Virus record (IMG/VR): IMGVR_UViG_3300024346_004842
Span: 1-45,028 of that record
Length of the DNA: 45,028 nucleotides
Direction: 5' to 3' (one strand)
Origin: a virus
The notes under the pieces are model-generated. The model did not search any database. It saw nothing but the letters and a program-made list of their open reading frames with translations, and was not told the DNA's origin. The position numbers and the translations under genes are program-made. Shown piece after piece: positions 21,916 to 29,755 of the stretch. How positions within the stretch are numbered: position 1 is the stretch's first letter; each line of letters starts with the position of its first letter.

Positions 21916-22446
21916 ATGCTTATGAAAACTGACGAACTCGGTATACCACGATTCTCTAATAGAGATTTAGTTAATATGATCTATTCAGGTCATGTAGACA
22001 AATGCCATGTGGTACTTTGTGAAGAACATGACGATGTAGACAAGTTTAATACGGCTATGGAAGAACAAGGGCTCGATAAACTACAAAAATATATTCCAAT
22101 AGATGTAGATCAAAAAACATTTGACGGTGTATGTCAAGGTGAATGGTTTATGCCTGATGAATACAAAGACCTTAATGTATATGAATATGTATTAGGTAAA
22201 GCAGAAACACCTTGTCCACAACACGTACAAGATCGTATATGGGAAGAAATGGAACAATACAAACAACGTGATATGCACAACTTATTACGTTATATGATAT
22301 ACCTAGTAGACTTTATGCGTGAACATAATATTGTTTGGGGCGTAGGTAGAGGTAGTTCTGTAGCAAGTTATGTGTTATACTTAATTGGAGTACATAAAGT
22401 AGACTCAATCCAATATGACCTGGATTGGCGAGAGTTCCTTAGATAA
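21916..22446 (+). CDS. Stand-alone fragment homologous to DNA polymerase III alpha (DnaE)
   Basis: 176 aa. Residues about 118-176 (NLLRYMIYLVDFMREHNIVW, GVGRGSSVASYVLYLIGVHK, then VDSIQYDLDWREFL) align by eye with the start of the DnaE palm, where host enzymes read YFLIVxDF, VGPGRGSAAGSLVAYLLGIT and DPLxYxLLFERFLNP. The protein stops before the catalytic Asp motif (PDxDxDF) and lacks PHP, thumb, fingers and clamp-binding parts. It therefore cannot polymerise. It may bind a replisome partner or nucleotide, or be a degenerate remnant, though the clean frame and promoter argue for function. The first codon could be ATG 21916 or 21922. Confidence 0.65.
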   Translation: MLMKTDELGIPRFSNRDLVNMIYSGHVDKCHVVLCEEHDDVDKFNTAMEEQGLDKLQKYIPIDVDQKTFDGVCQGEWFMPDEYKDLNVYEYVLGKAETPCPQHVQDRIWEEMEQYKQRDMHNLLRYMIYLVDFMREHNIVWGVGRGSSVASYVLYLIGVHKVDSIQYDLDWREFLR

Positions 22447-22449
22447 ATA
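22442..22449 (+). promoter_or_regulatory. Late promoter motif GATAAATA
   Basis: GATAAATAC overlaps the end of the DnaE-like gene and precedes ATG 22472 with TAGGAGA as ribosome site. Confidence 0.65.
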
Positions 22450-22471
22450 CGTATATAATAGGAGAATTATT

Positions 22472-22885
22472 ATGGCAATGAATAAAAACGTAAATAAAGT
22501 ATATAAGTCTATGCAAGGTAAAACAATAGACTTAGAACTTTTAAGACAAAAAAACGAAATGACTCCGGCAGTTGGTAATGCTAGAGTTAATGCACGTGGC
22601 GACGAATTAGGCCCAGGTGGCAAAATTATACGCAAAAAAGAAGACATACTTAGAGACTACTATGCAGATAATCCTGCAACTGTTCCAGACGAAAGTGTAG
22701 GGAAAATTGTTGCTGACGAACCTGTTGCTGTAGCACAAGAAAGTAAACCTAAAACAACTAGAGCTCAAAAGAAAGCAGCTAAAGTAGAGGAAGTTGTAAA
22801 CGAACCTACTAAAGCAGAACTTGCAGAGTTTGATGATGAATGGGTTGAAGACGATGACGGCAATTTTGTACAAAAAGGTGACTAA
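22472..22885 (+). CDS. Conserved phage protein with acidic tail, unknown function
   Basis: 137 aa from ATG 22472 (the frame is open upstream, but only this start has AGGAG at the right distance and lies behind the late motif). N-terminal half is basic (KNVNKVYKSMQGKTIDLELL, RARGD-type loop, GPGGKIIRKKEDILRDYYAD); the C-terminal half is Lys/Ala/Glu-rich and probably disordered, ending in DDEWVEDDDGNFVQKGD. The layout suits a small virion or scaffold-associated protein. It is TAATG-coupled to the GroES-like gene. Confidence 0.65.
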   Translation: MAMNKNVNKVYKSMQGKTIDLELLRQKNEMTPAVGNARVNARGDELGPGGKIIRKKEDILRDYYADNPATVPDESVGKIVADEPVAVAQESKPKTTRAQKKAAKVEEVVNEPTKAELAEFDDEWVEDDDGNFVQKGD

Positions 22886-23331
22886 TGTCAGAATATATTG
22901 ATTATGACCAATTAACACAAGGTCAAACTGGTGTCAAAATGACACACAAAGGAAAACCTAGAGCAATAGGCAACCGAGTGCTTGTTACTGATATGAACTT
23001 TGGTGAGCAAAAAACTCAAGGCGGTCTTATTATTGCAAGTGACGATGGTAAAACTAGAGGCATATACCCTCGCTGGGGTAAAGTGTATTCTAAAGGACCG
23101 TCAAATAAAGATGTTTATAATGTAGGACAATGGATTTTAATCGAACACGGTCGGTGGACTAGAAACTTTGAGTGCGATACAGGCGATGAAGTCCTCGTAC
23201 TTAGAATGGTCGAAGCTGAAAGTGTTTTAGGTTATGCAGACGAAAAACCAAATGACCTACGCTTAGGCAACGAATACAGTGACGGGCCAGATACTATTGA
23301 CCCACAATCGTTCATACCAGAAAAGGATTAA
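22885..23331 (+). CDS. groES: GroES-like co-chaperonin (gp31-type role)
   Basis: 148 aa. After a 25-residue extension, residues 26-110 follow the GroES beta-barrel: RAIGNRVLVTDMNFGEQKTQ (strand plus start of the mobile loop), GGLIIASDDGKTRG, WGKVYSKGP, YNVGQWILIEHGRWTRNF and GDEVLVLR. GroES caps GroEL; T4 gp31 replaces host GroES for capsid folding. The C-terminal 35 residues are an acidic extension absent from bacterial GroES. It is about 50 residues longer than host GroES (about 97). It lies with MazG and other middle genes and overlaps the stop of the gene before it. Confidence 0.8.
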   Translation: MSEYIDYDQLTQGQTGVKMTHKGKPRAIGNRVLVTDMNFGEQKTQGGLIIASDDGKTRGIYPRWGKVYSKGPSNKDVYNVGQWILIEHGRWTRNFECDTGDEVLVLRMVEAESVLGYADEKPNDLRLGNEYSDGPDTIDPQSFIPEKD

Positions 23332-23334
23332 TAC

Positions 23335-23631
23335 ATGAACTACGTAGAAAAGATTGCCGAATGGCATCATGATCGTAATTTAATTGACGGAAGTACTGAC
23401 AAAGATCAGTACATGAAGTTGATTCAAGAAGCAGGTGAACTAAGCGATAACATCTGTAAAGGCAAAGATATTCGTGACGATATTGGAGACATGATGGTAG
23501 TGTTAATTAACATTATGACCAGAAATGGACTTACAATGGAAGAGTGTCTTTCCGTAGCCTATAACGATATTAAAGATCGTAAAGGAATGATGGTAGACGG
23601 TGTTTTTATTAAGGAATCAGATCTAACTTAA
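23335..23631 (+). CDS. mazG: MazG-like nucleotide pyrophosphohydrolase
   Basis: 98 aa, all-alpha. Helix 2-3 carry the EExxE-type metal site: QEAGELSDN (Glu32, Glu35) and RDDIGDMMVVL (Asp49, Asp52). Family members hydrolyse NTP/dNTPs; in marine phages MazG is proposed to act on dNTPs or (p)ppGpp-linked metabolism. It starts after AAGGATT and ends before a sigma70 promoter. Length is right for the single-domain phage type. Confidence 0.82.
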   Translation: MNYVEKIAEWHHDRNLIDGSTDKDQYMKLIQEAGELSDNICKGKDIRDDIGDMMVVLINIMTRNGLTMEECLSVAYNDIKDRKGMMVDGVFIKESDLT

Positions 23632-23659
23632 CTTTCTTAAATAATTCTTCCAAAAGAAC

Positions 23660-23688
23660 TTGACTCTTTAGTGTTTATACAGTATAAT
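23660..23688 (+). promoter_or_regulatory. Sigma70 promoter TTGACT-17-TATAAT
   Basis: -35 at 23660-23665 and perfect -10 at 23683-23688, 17-base spacer. An inverted repeat TTAGTG (23668-23673) / CACTAA (23694-23699) brackets the -10 and may be an operator. The leader then holds AAGGAG before ATG 23711. Confidence 0.75.
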
Positions 23689-23710
23689 GTATGCACTAAG
23701 GAGTTTTTTT

Positions 23711-23872
23711 ATGAAGTTACCAACACAACTAACAGGACTAGGTACAATGGGATTAACCGGCATTGTATTAATGTATCTGGATATTACAGGTTCATTAATA
23801 GGATGGGCTTGGCCTATTTTATACATATTTTTAATCGTCGGCGGCATTGGCCAGGAGAATACTAAAAAATGA
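23711..23872 (+). CDS. Small two-helix membrane protein
   Basis: 53 aa from ATG 23711, chosen because AAGGAG (23698-23703) precedes it and the upstream in-frame ATG at 23687 lies within the promoter. Residues 8-45 contain two hydrophobic stretches (LGTMGLTGIVLMYLDI; LIGWAWPILYIFLIVGGI). First gene behind a strong early-type promoter and ATGA-coupled to dexA. Early tiny membrane proteins of phages often act on host membranes, but no function is known here. Confidence 0.65.
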   Translation: MKLPTQLTGLGTMGLTGIVLMYLDITGSLIGWAWPILYIFLIVGGIGQENTKK

Positions 23873-24405
23873 GCATTCACGCATCTATTGACCTCGAAAC
23901 AATCGATACAAAGCCAAGTGCTACTGTATTAAGTTTAGGTGGTGTTAAGTTTGATCCAAAATCAAATGACGAACCCCACTCAGAGTTTTATATTAAAATT
24001 TGCATTGAAGATCAAGATAAGTTAGGTCGTAGTGCAAGTGACGATACAATAGAGTGGTGGGGGAAACAAAATGCAGAAATACGTGACGAAGCATTTGACC
24101 AAACCGGTGCTGTTAGCGTAGATGAGGCTTTAAAGCAAATTAGTAAGTTTAGTGTTGGTGTTGATACGTTTTGGGGACAAGGATACGGTTTTGACTATAC
24201 CATTATGGAAGACATGTTCCGCCAAGGCGGAAGACCTATTCCGTGGAACTTCTGGCAAATACGGGATTCTAGAACACTTTTTAGCGTGTGTAAACAAGAT
24301 CCACGTAAAGCAATACAGAACGATTTACATAATGCATTAGCAGATGCGTACTATCAATCAAAGTCAATACAAGTTGCTTATAAAGAATTAAACATTGAGC
24401 GTTGA
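23869..24405 (+). CDS. dexA: DexA-like 3'-5' exonuclease
   Basis: 178 aa of the DEDD exonuclease fold. ExoI is SIDLETIDT (Asp8, Glu10) followed by SATVLSLGGVKFD; ExoII region GQGYGFDYTIMEDMFRQ; ExoIII HNALADAYYQS with His and Asp. This matches T4 DexA (exonuclease A). It degrades 3' ends of DNA and may help recycle host DNA or repair. It is ATGA-coupled to the membrane protein and ends just where the gp44 promoter begins. Confidence 0.85.
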   Translation: MSIHASIDLETIDTKPSATVLSLGGVKFDPKSNDEPHSEFYIKICIEDQDKLGRSASDDTIEWWGKQNAEIRDEAFDQTGAVSVDEALKQISKFSVGVDTFWGQGYGFDYTIMEDMFRQGGRPIPWNFWQIRDSRTLFSVCKQDPRKAIQNDLHNALADAYYQSKSIQVAYKELNIER

Positions 24406-24430
24406 CAAATCATATAAAAAATGTTAAAAT
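24402..24430 (+). promoter_or_regulatory. Sigma70 promoter TTGACA-17-TAAAAT
   Basis: Perfect -35 (24402-24407), 17-base spacer and TAAAAT -10 (24425-24430). It overlaps the last codons of dexA and drives the clamp-loader operon. Confidence 0.75.
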
Positions 24431-24454
24431 AATAGAAACAATACGGAGAAGAAC

Positions 24455-25369
24455 TTGAAAGAATTATGGGTAGAGAAGTATCGTCCTAAGACGGTAAGTG
24501 GTTATGTATTTCGCGACGAAGCACAACGTAACCAGGTAAATAATTGGATTAAAGAAAAAACTATTCCACATTTATTGTTTAGTGGTAATGCAGGTATTGG
24601 TAAGACAACACTTGCAAAATTATTGTTCAATGAACTTGAAATACAGGAATTAGATATTCTTGAAATAAACGCATCGCGAACAAACTCAGTAGATGATGTA
24701 CGTGATAAAATTGTAAACTTTGTACAGATGATCCCATTTGGGGACTTTAAGGTTGTATTACTAGATGAGGCAGATTACTTATCTCCAAACGCTCAAGCGG
24801 CGTTGCGTGGTGTTATGGAAGAGTATCATACTACTGCTCGTTTCATTCTTACTTGTAACTATCCAAATCGTGTTATTCCCGCTTTGCATAGTAGGTGTCA
24901 AGGTTTCCACATTGCTAAAATTGACCAAACTGAATTCACAGCTAGAGTTGCTGAAATACTTATTACCGAAGGTGTTACTCCTGATTTGGATACGCTCGAT
25001 ACCTATGTAAAAGCAACTTATCCAGACTTACGTAAATGTATTAACACAGTACAAATGAATGTGCAAGACAACAGTTTACTAAAACCTAACGAAGGTGATA
25101 CAGGTGAAGCTGATTGGAAACTTGACATGGTTGAATTATTTAAAGCAGGCAAGATTCAAGAAGCACGTAAATTGCTTTGTGGTGCTGTACGTCCTGAAGA
25201 GATGGAAGAAATTTATCGTTGGTTATATGATAACATTGAATTGTTTGGTGACGATGCACAACAGGATAGAGCTGTACTTGTTATTAAACAAGGACTAGTA
25301 GATCATACATTAGTAGCAGACCCGGAGATTAACTTAGCGGCAACGCTTATTAGATTAGCAGCTCTGTAA
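24455..25369 (+). CDS. 44: Sliding clamp loader large subunit (gp44-like)
   Basis: 304-aa AAA+ ATPase of the RFC small-subunit/T4 gp44 type. WVEKYRPKTVSGYVF at the start is the family box; Walker A GNAGIGKT at residues 44-51; Walker B VVLLDEADYLS near 100; sensor 1 FILTCNYPNRVI; SRC arginine-finger motif in LHSRCQGFHI. It loads the phage clamp (gp45) for DNA replication and late transcription. The start is TTG at 24455, six bases after a CGGAG site; the family box begins at residue 5, so no later start fits. It is TAATG-coupled to the oxygenase gene. The small subunit gp62 is not next to it, unlike T4. Confidence 0.92.
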   Translation: MKELWVEKYRPKTVSGYVFRDEAQRNQVNNWIKEKTIPHLLFSGNAGIGKTTLAKLLFNELEIQELDILEINASRTNSVDDVRDKIVNFVQMIPFGDFKVVLLDEADYLSPNAQAALRGVMEEYHTTARFILTCNYPNRVIPALHSRCQGFHIAKIDQTEFTARVAEILITEGVTPDLDTLDTYVKATYPDLRKCINTVQMNVQDNSLLKPNEGDTGEADWKLDMVELFKAGKIQEARKLLCGAVRPEEMEEIYRWLYDNIELFGDDAQQDRAVLVIKQGLVDHTLVADPEINLAATLIRLAAL

Positions 25370-25941
25370 TGCAGATACTTGATAATATATTTCCTACAAG
25401 GCTAGTAGATGAAATTGAAAGAGCAATGGCTCATGTTGATACTCCGTGGCAATATTCTGATCATACCTACGGTAGAGGAAAACAACTTAGAAAAGGCGAA
25501 GTTGAAGAACCTCAACTAGTACATGCCGCATTTTATGAAGGTGACGGAACATATCTTTGGCCGTTGCTAAATGTTCCTTTGTACTTTATTGAAAAGGAAC
25601 TTAGCCGAAAAATTATTAGTATACAGCGATGTAAAGTAAATACATTAATGTATACTCCACTATACGAAGATGGGTTGAATCATCCTGTACATGCAGATAG
25701 ACACGAGCCAGGTTGGCATTCTGTTATATATTATGTTACAGACGGTGATAATCCTACAGTGTTTACAGATGTAAAATATCCTAATTTAGAACACAAAGAA
25801 TCATCGTATAATATTGTTAACAAAGTAGAACCACGTAAAGGTCGAGTTGTTATATTTCCAAGTGAACTATATCATGCAAGTACACCGACACAACTAAAGA
25901 AACGTGTGGCTGCTAACTACGTTGTAAAATTTGAGGATTAA
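25369..25941 (+). CDS. 2-oxoglutarate/Fe(II) dioxygenase
   Basis: 190-aa double-stranded beta-helix oxygenase. Iron ligands are His108 and Asp110 ([12 protein letters not shown]) and His169 (ELYHAST); Arg179 after the distal His would bind 2-oxoglutarate. [15 protein letters not shown]-type strand order fits the prolyl 4-hydroxylase-like phage group common in T4-like marine phages. Substrate unknown: proteins, nucleobases or metabolites are all possible. It lies between the clamp loader and ferredoxin in a chain of TAATG junctions. Confidence 0.8.
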   Translation: MQILDNIFPTRLVDEIERAMAHVDTPWQYSDHTYGRGKQLRKGEVEEPQLVHAAFYEGDGTYLWPLLNVPLYFIEKELSRKIISIQRCKVNTLMYTPLYEDGLNHPVHADRHEPGWHSVIYYVTDGDNPTVFTDVKYPNLEHKESSYNIVNKVEPRKGRVVIFPSELYHASTPTQLKKRVAANYVVKFED

Positions 25942-26291
25942 TGACTTATCTAGTTACAGAAGAATGTATTAATTGTAAACACATGACATGCGTCGAAGTA
26001 TGTCCTGTTGATTGTTTTTACGAAGGTGAAAACATGTTAGTAATTGACCCCAATGAATGTATTGATTGCGGTGTATGTGTTCCTGAATGTCCAGTAGATG
26101 CTATTATTGGCGATAATGAACCAGGATGGGATCCTAACAGAATAAAAGTACTAGAAATACATAATGAGAAATATGCTCAAAGGTGGCCCAACATTACTGA
26201 AGCAAGAACGCCGCCTGAAGATGCAGAAGAATGGGCAGGAGTAGAAAATAAGATGGATTTATTTAGTGAGGCACCTGGTGATGGAGACTAA
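25941..26291 (+). CDS. fdxA: Seven-iron ferredoxin (FdxA type)
   Basis: 116 aa. The first 60 residues match Fdx[21 protein letters not shown] with Cys9, Cys17, Cys21 and the extra Cys25 typical of the [3Fe-4S] site, then [17 protein letters not shown] with the CxxCxxCxxxCP set for [4Fe-4S]. The C-terminal 55 residues are the acidic extension seen in this type. It is a low-potential electron carrier that could serve Fe-S assembly or redox enzymes such as ThyX partners. FdxA is common in alphaproteobacteria. It sits in the same transcript as the 2OG oxygenase and ThyX. Confidence 0.9.
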   Translation: MTYLVTEECINCKHMTCVEVCPVDCFYEGENMLVIDPNECIDCGVCVPECPVDAIIGDNEPGWDPNRIKVLEIHNEKYAQRWPNITEARTPPEDAEEWAGVENKMDLFSEAPGDGD

Positions 26292-26508
26292 ATTAATATC
26301 GCCGTGCATATCCGAATGTGATAACAATGGTGACTTTTGTCCTGCGTGTGGACGCACAATGGAAGAAAAGTTTGAATGGAAAGGTGGCGCAGATATAACT
26401 CGCCAAAAACAAATTTTGGAAAACAGTGCAAGCCGTTTACCAAGACAAGACTTTGAGTACTGGGAGGAAATGTATGAACTCAAAGTTGCTGAGAAAACAA
26501 GAGAATAA
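26281..26508 (+). CDS. DUF1289 family Cys-rich protein
   Basis: 75 aa from ATG 26281 (an in-frame GTG at 26266 overlaps the ferredoxin gene further). [20 protein letters not shown] followed by [10 protein letters not shown] is the DUF1289 pattern (SPCIxxC ... C-x-x-CGRT-x-x-E-x-x-W): four Cys likely binding metal. The family is widespread in proteobacteria and often next to redox genes; function unknown. The C-terminal 40 residues form a charged helix. It overlaps the ferredoxin stop by 11 bases. Confidence 0.75.
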   Translation: METKLISPCISECDNNGDFCPACGRTMEEKFEWKGGADITRQKQILENSASRLPRQDFEYWEEMYELKVAEKTRE

Positions 26509-26512
26509 TAAT

Positions 26513-26707
26513 ATGGCTACCCGAAACGATATTACTGGAGACAGTATACAATCAAAAAATAATTCTAAAAAATTTAGAGATAATTATGATGCAATCTTTA
26601 AGAAAAAAGATTTCAAACATAAGCAACAAGATATGACCGAACTTAACAGTGATGGGAATAGAGAACGTGGACGCTACGGCGAAGATTTAAAAAAGGAAGA
26701 TAAATGA
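26513..26707 (+). CDS. Small Lys/Asp-rich phage protein
   Basis: 64 aa from ATG 26513; earlier in-frame starts lie inside the DUF1289 gene. Strongly charged (NNSKKFRDNYDAIFKKKDFK; ERGRYGEDLKKEDK), no hydrophobic core, probably partly disordered. It joins the ThyX gene by an ATGA overlap. Function unknown. Confidence 0.6.
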   Translation: MATRNDITGDSIQSKNNSKKFRDNYDAIFKKKDFKHKQQDMTELNSDGNRERGRYGEDLKKEDK

Positions 26708-27387
26708 CATCCGTAAAATTAGTATCATACAGTAAAGCAACAGACGAGTTTGCATCACAAGGACTAACTGACCTACAAGAACTAATTGCATTTTGTGCCA
26801 AGGTATCAAATCCTGCCTCACAAATTAATACAGAAACAAGCGAACGTTTAATTAAATATCTAATTAAACATGCACATTGGTCACCATTGGAAATGGTCAA
26901 TGCTGTATTAGAAATTGAAACTACAAGAGATATTGCACACCAAGTTGTGCGCCATCGTAGTTTTGCTTTTCAAGAATTTAGTCAGCGTTATGCTAATCCA
27001 GAAGAAATGGGAGATCAGTTTGTTATACGTGAAGCAAGATTACAAGATACAAAAAATAGACAAAATAGTGTTGAACTTGATTTAGAAAATGCCGATCATG
27101 CCGCAATAGCTGATAGATGGGTACAAGAACAACAAGATGTAATATGGCGATCACAGCAAGCATATAACTGGGCAATTGAAGCAGGTATTGCAAAAGAACA
27201 AGCTCGTTGTGTACTACCTGAAGGATTAACTAAAACAAGGTTGTATATGAACGGTACAATCCGTAGTTGGGTACACTATATTGAGTTACGTGGTGCTAAT
27301 GGTACACAGAAAGAGCATATGGATATTGCACATGCTTGTGCAAAAGTTATTGCTGAAATATTTCCGTTGGCCGAAGATTTGTGTTAG
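26704..27387 (+). CDS. thyX: Flavin-dependent thymidylate synthase ThyX
   Basis: 227 aa. The ThyX signature RHRx7S is RHRSFAFQEFS at residues 83-93, followed by QRY. HWSPLEMVNAVLEIE gives the substrate Ser region, GIAKEQARCVLPEGL the FAD/dUMP Arg motif and WVHYIELRGANGTQKEH the C-terminal active-site stretch. It methylates dUMP to dTMP using methylene-THF and NADPH through FAD, supporting phage DNA synthesis independent of ThyA. Length is normal for phage ThyX. Confidence 0.95.
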   Translation: MTSVKLVSYSKATDEFASQGLTDLQELIAFCAKVSNPASQINTETSERLIKYLIKHAHWSPLEMVNAVLEIETTRDIAHQVVRHRSFAFQEFSQRYANPEEMGDQFVIREARLQDTKNRQNSVELDLENADHAAIADRWVQEQQDVIWRSQQAYNWAIEAGIAKEQARCVLPEGLTKTRLYMNGTIRSWVHYIELRGANGTQKEHMDIAHACAKVIAEIFPLAEDLC

Positions 27388-27620
27388 GACATAGTTACTA
27401 CGGTGACAAAGTACTATTTGGCCACGATCAGTTTAAATACGAAAAAAAATATGCTTGGTGGCCTACACGTAGTGGATCTAACAAACGTATATGGTTAAAG
27501 CCGTATTATATCCAGCATACTTACTATGACGATAATGGTAAGCCTCCTATTAAAGGATTAAGTTGGGAATACATTTATACTCTTAACGAATTTCTTATAT
27601 TGCAAATAAAGGGAGCGTAA
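27381..27620 (+). CDS. Hypothetical Tyr/Trp-rich protein
   Basis: 79 aa starting at GTG 27381, overlapping the end of thyX. The sequence is unusually aromatic (GHSYYGDKVLFGHDQF, KKYAWWPTRS, KPYYIQHTYYDDNG) and looks conserved rather than random. No family recognised. It ends within the bidirectional terminator hairpin. Confidence 0.6.
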   Translation: MLGHSYYGDKVLFGHDQFKYEKKYAWWPTRSGSNKRIWLKPYYIQHTYYDDNGKPPIKGLSWEYIYTLNEFLILQIKGA

Positions 27621-27627
27621 TGCTCCC
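27611..27627. terminator. Bidirectional terminator hairpin
   Basis: GGGAGC-GTAAT-GCTCCC forms a 6-bp GC-rich stem between the convergent ThyX operon and phoH. On the minus strand it is followed by TTTATTTG; on the plus strand by CTTACTTTG. The stop of the 79-aa gene lies in the loop. Confidence 0.7.
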
Positions 27628-27641
27628 CTTACTTTGTTTAG

Positions 27642-28367
27642 CTATTCATCTCCATATAGTTGTAGTATTTCTTTAACAGCATTATGTCTTTCAATGTCTC
27701 CTTGTTCGAAACGGACTATGTCCAAATGATTTGCCTTGGAGGCTTCTAGTAGTTTTACAAAGTCTAGTAAGCCGTTTTCTTTCGGTCTATCAGCCTGAGC
27801 TAAGTCGCCTGTGACTGCCATTCTAGATCCGTCTCCTAACCGTGTAAGTAACATTTTCATCTGATTTGGCGTAGCATTTTGCATTTCATCTGCCAGTATG
27901 TAAGAATTTTTAAATGTTCGTCCACGCATAAATGCTAATGGAGCAATCTCAATTATGCCTTCTTCGATCATGCCTTCAATTTCTTTTGCATTAAAGTATT
28001 CTCTCAGAACATCAAATATTGGTCTCGTCCATGGAGCCATTTTTTGTTCTAACGTGCCTGGTAAAAACCCTAAATCTTCGTCGACCGATACTGCTGGTCT
28101 TGTTACGATGATTTTATCAATAGCACCTTCTTTAAAAAGTTTAACCGCTACTTGCACAGCCAAAATGGTTTTGCCTGTTCCTGCTGGACCAATTCCGAAG
28201 ACTATGTCTTTCGTAGGATCTAACAGTCTTAACACGTAGGTTTCCTGGTTTAAGTTTCTTGGAAGTATGTTTACTGAAGTTTTCTTTTGATAAATGTTAA
28301 TGTCTACTACATTGTTACTGTAGTTGTTTACGCTTTGTCTCTGACGAGACTTTCTTTTTGCACCCAT
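27642..28367 (-). CDS. phoH: PhoH-like ATPase
   Basis: 241 aa with a 45-residue basic, Asn-rich N-terminus and a full PhoH P-loop domain: Walker A GPAGTGKT at 60-67, IIVTRPAVSVDEDLGFLPG, LAFMRGRTFKNSYILADEMQ-type Walker B (split here at ILADEMQN), TRLGDGSRMAVTGDLAQ. It is a predicted ATPase/RNA helicase-like protein widely used as a marine phage marker. It is the only large minus-strand gene. GGGAGG precedes its ATG. A weak ACTAAATA motif lies about 60 bases upstream at 28434-28427. Confidence 0.92.
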   Translation of the reverse strand: MGAKRKSRQRQSVNNYSNNVVDINIYQKKTSVNILPRNLNQETYVLRLLDPTKDIVFGIGPAGTGKTILAVQVAVKLFKEGAIDKIIVTRPAVSVDEDLGFLPGTLEQKMAPWTRPIFDVLREYFNAKEIEGMIEEGIIEIAPLAFMRGRTFKNSYILADEMQNATPNQMKMLLTRLGDGSRMAVTGDLAQADRPKENGLLDFVKLLEASKANHLDIVRFEQGDIERHNAVKEILQLYGDE

Positions 28368-28477
28368 TAAGTCCTCCCTATGGATTTATTAAGTAAGGTA
28401 ATGTACGGGACATTGCCCTACAAAAATATTTAGTCTTTTCCTACAAGGTAAAAATACATTGTTAACTGCTTTAAACC

Positions 28478-28485
28478 GATAAATA
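28478..28485 (+). promoter_or_regulatory. Late promoter motif GATAAATA
   Basis: GATAAATAAG between phoH (divergent) and ATG 28514, with AAGGATA as ribosome site. It would drive the two conserved unknowns and the lysis cassette. Confidence 0.65.
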
Positions 28486-28513
28486 AGTATACAAAGATAT
28501 CAAGGATACTAAC

Positions 28514-29038
28514 ATGCAAGACATAATGAACATTGTAAAGAACATTGATAGCATCTATAACAGTAACACTTCATTTAATATCCTAAAGGATTTTGAACGT
28601 GTTCTAGACGAATTAGATCTATACGTATACAAAAATTGGCAGGACGGCGAACTATGTGCTGGTCCTAAAGTAGATAGACATTGGGTAACATGTTCTTTTA
28701 TGTGGGATAAGCAAGATATGCCAGACCCAATGGGCGGCAAGCGTTTATTAGATTATGACTGTAAAGTGTCCTATAGTAAAGATTATCTCATTCAACCACG
28801 TAAAATTAAAGTACCAGATGATATTCGTCCTGGGACTAAAGTTAAAGGAAAACTAGATAGAAAAGATATTTGGGTAGTAGAAATACAGATGCCAAAGAAA
28901 CTTATAATGGATATTTACGGTGGTAGTTTTAGTACAAATGAATATCAAGAAGAACCAGCTGTAGCACCCGATATTGCATCACAACCGCAAACAGCAGACG
29001 AAGCTGTTCCAGCAGCTCCAGAAGGAGAGACAGTATAA
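28514..29038 (+). CDS. Conserved T4-like marine phage protein, unknown function
   Basis: 174 aa. Well-ordered first 140 residues (IKNIDS-type start, ILKDFERVLDELDLYVYKNW, GPKVDRHWVTCSFMWDKQ, DPMGGKRLLDYDCKVSYSKD, PRKIKVPDDIRPGTK) with alternating strands, then a Pro/Ala/Glu disordered tail. The pattern looks like a soluble alpha/beta virion or assembly protein. It is TAATG-coupled to the next gene. Confidence 0.65.
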   Translation: MQDIMNIVKNIDSIYNSNTSFNILKDFERVLDELDLYVYKNWQDGELCAGPKVDRHWVTCSFMWDKQDMPDPMGGKRLLDYDCKVSYSKDYLIQPRKIKVPDDIRPGTKVKGKLDRKDIWVVEIQMPKKLIMDIYGGSFSTNEYQEEPAVAPDIASQPQTADEAVPAAPEGETV

Positions 29039-29754
29039 TGGGATTACAAGCAGGCGATTTAAAAAATATGATGTATGACATCTTTGAAGTTGATTCATAT
29101 GCATCTAAAATGGGTGATGACAAAAATATTGTTACGCTAAGTTTCAGTGTAAAAGCAAAAGAAGCTGCAGATGACTTAATGAACTTTTTAGAAAAAGGAT
29201 ATTCATTTGTGTTAGATTCAGATGCAACACCCGGAGAACAAAGCGACGGTACTCATAAAGTGTTTGTTGAAATGGAAAGAAATAACGACATCCATGATAA
29301 CATTTTAGAAATTATTAGCGGTGTTAAAGAGTTAGCAGAGATTGATGATTTTAAATTCCGTTACTATAAAGGATTTAAATCAAAACCAGTAAGTGAAGAA
29401 GAACTAGTAGCAACTATACCTAACGATCCAGAAAACTATGGTCTAAGAGTAGACGAAACAAATTTAGACAACTATAAAAACTTCTTTAACAATAGCTTTG
29501 TTGAAAGTGTTGAGATGTTAGAAAATAAATTATCAATACGTAAAGCATTTGCAGACCCTATCCACTTTGAGTTTATCGACTTTGATGATAGAAACAAAGT
29601 GTACTCAACTATTGGCGGTACCTTAGATATAATGGAATCATATGCAGAAATGCTCTATTTGACCAAATACTTAGGTGACTACAACATAAGTAAGTATGGA
29701 GACAAACTTGTCTTTGAAAACAAAGATAAGGCTCTCGTTTTAAAAAGGATATAA
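29038..29754 (+). CDS. Conserved hypothetical protein, 238 aa
   Basis: Acidic soluble protein with alternating strands and helices (MMYDIFEVDSYASKMGDDKN, IVTLSFSVKAKEAADDLMNF, VFVEMERNNDIHDNILEIIS, FIDFDDRNKVYSTIGG, MESYAEMLYLTKYLGDYNIS). The first half resembles a ferredoxin-like beta-alpha-beta layout. No catalytic motif stands out. It lies between the 174-aa gene and the endolysin on one late transcript. Confidence 0.65.
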   Translation: MGLQAGDLKNMMYDIFEVDSYASKMGDDKNIVTLSFSVKAKEAADDLMNFLEKGYSFVLDSDATPGEQSDGTHKVFVEMERNNDIHDNILEIISGVKELAEIDDFKFRYYKGFKSKPVSEEELVATIPNDPENYGLRVDETNLDNYKNFFNNSFVESVEMLENKLSIRKAFADPIHFEFIDFDDRNKVYSTIGGTLDIMESYAEMLYLTKYLGDYNISKYGDKLVFENKDKALVLKRI

Positions 29755-29755
29755 C

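Noticed and set aside
22607-22918. 103-aa antisense frame with many Cys and Phe
   Set aside because: Reverse reading of Lys/Glu-rich codons gives Phe/Leu/Cys-rich peptides; the + strand gene has a late promoter and AGGAG.
23634-23641. CTTAAATA late-like octamer after mazG
   Set aside because: The next start is 70 bases away and is served by a much better sigma70 promoter; the match includes a TTAA that is common in this composition.
28383-28392. Minus-strand TTAATAAATC before phoH
   Set aside because: The octamer lacks the final A and lies only about 16 bases from the ATG beside the ribosome site; not convincing as a late promoter.
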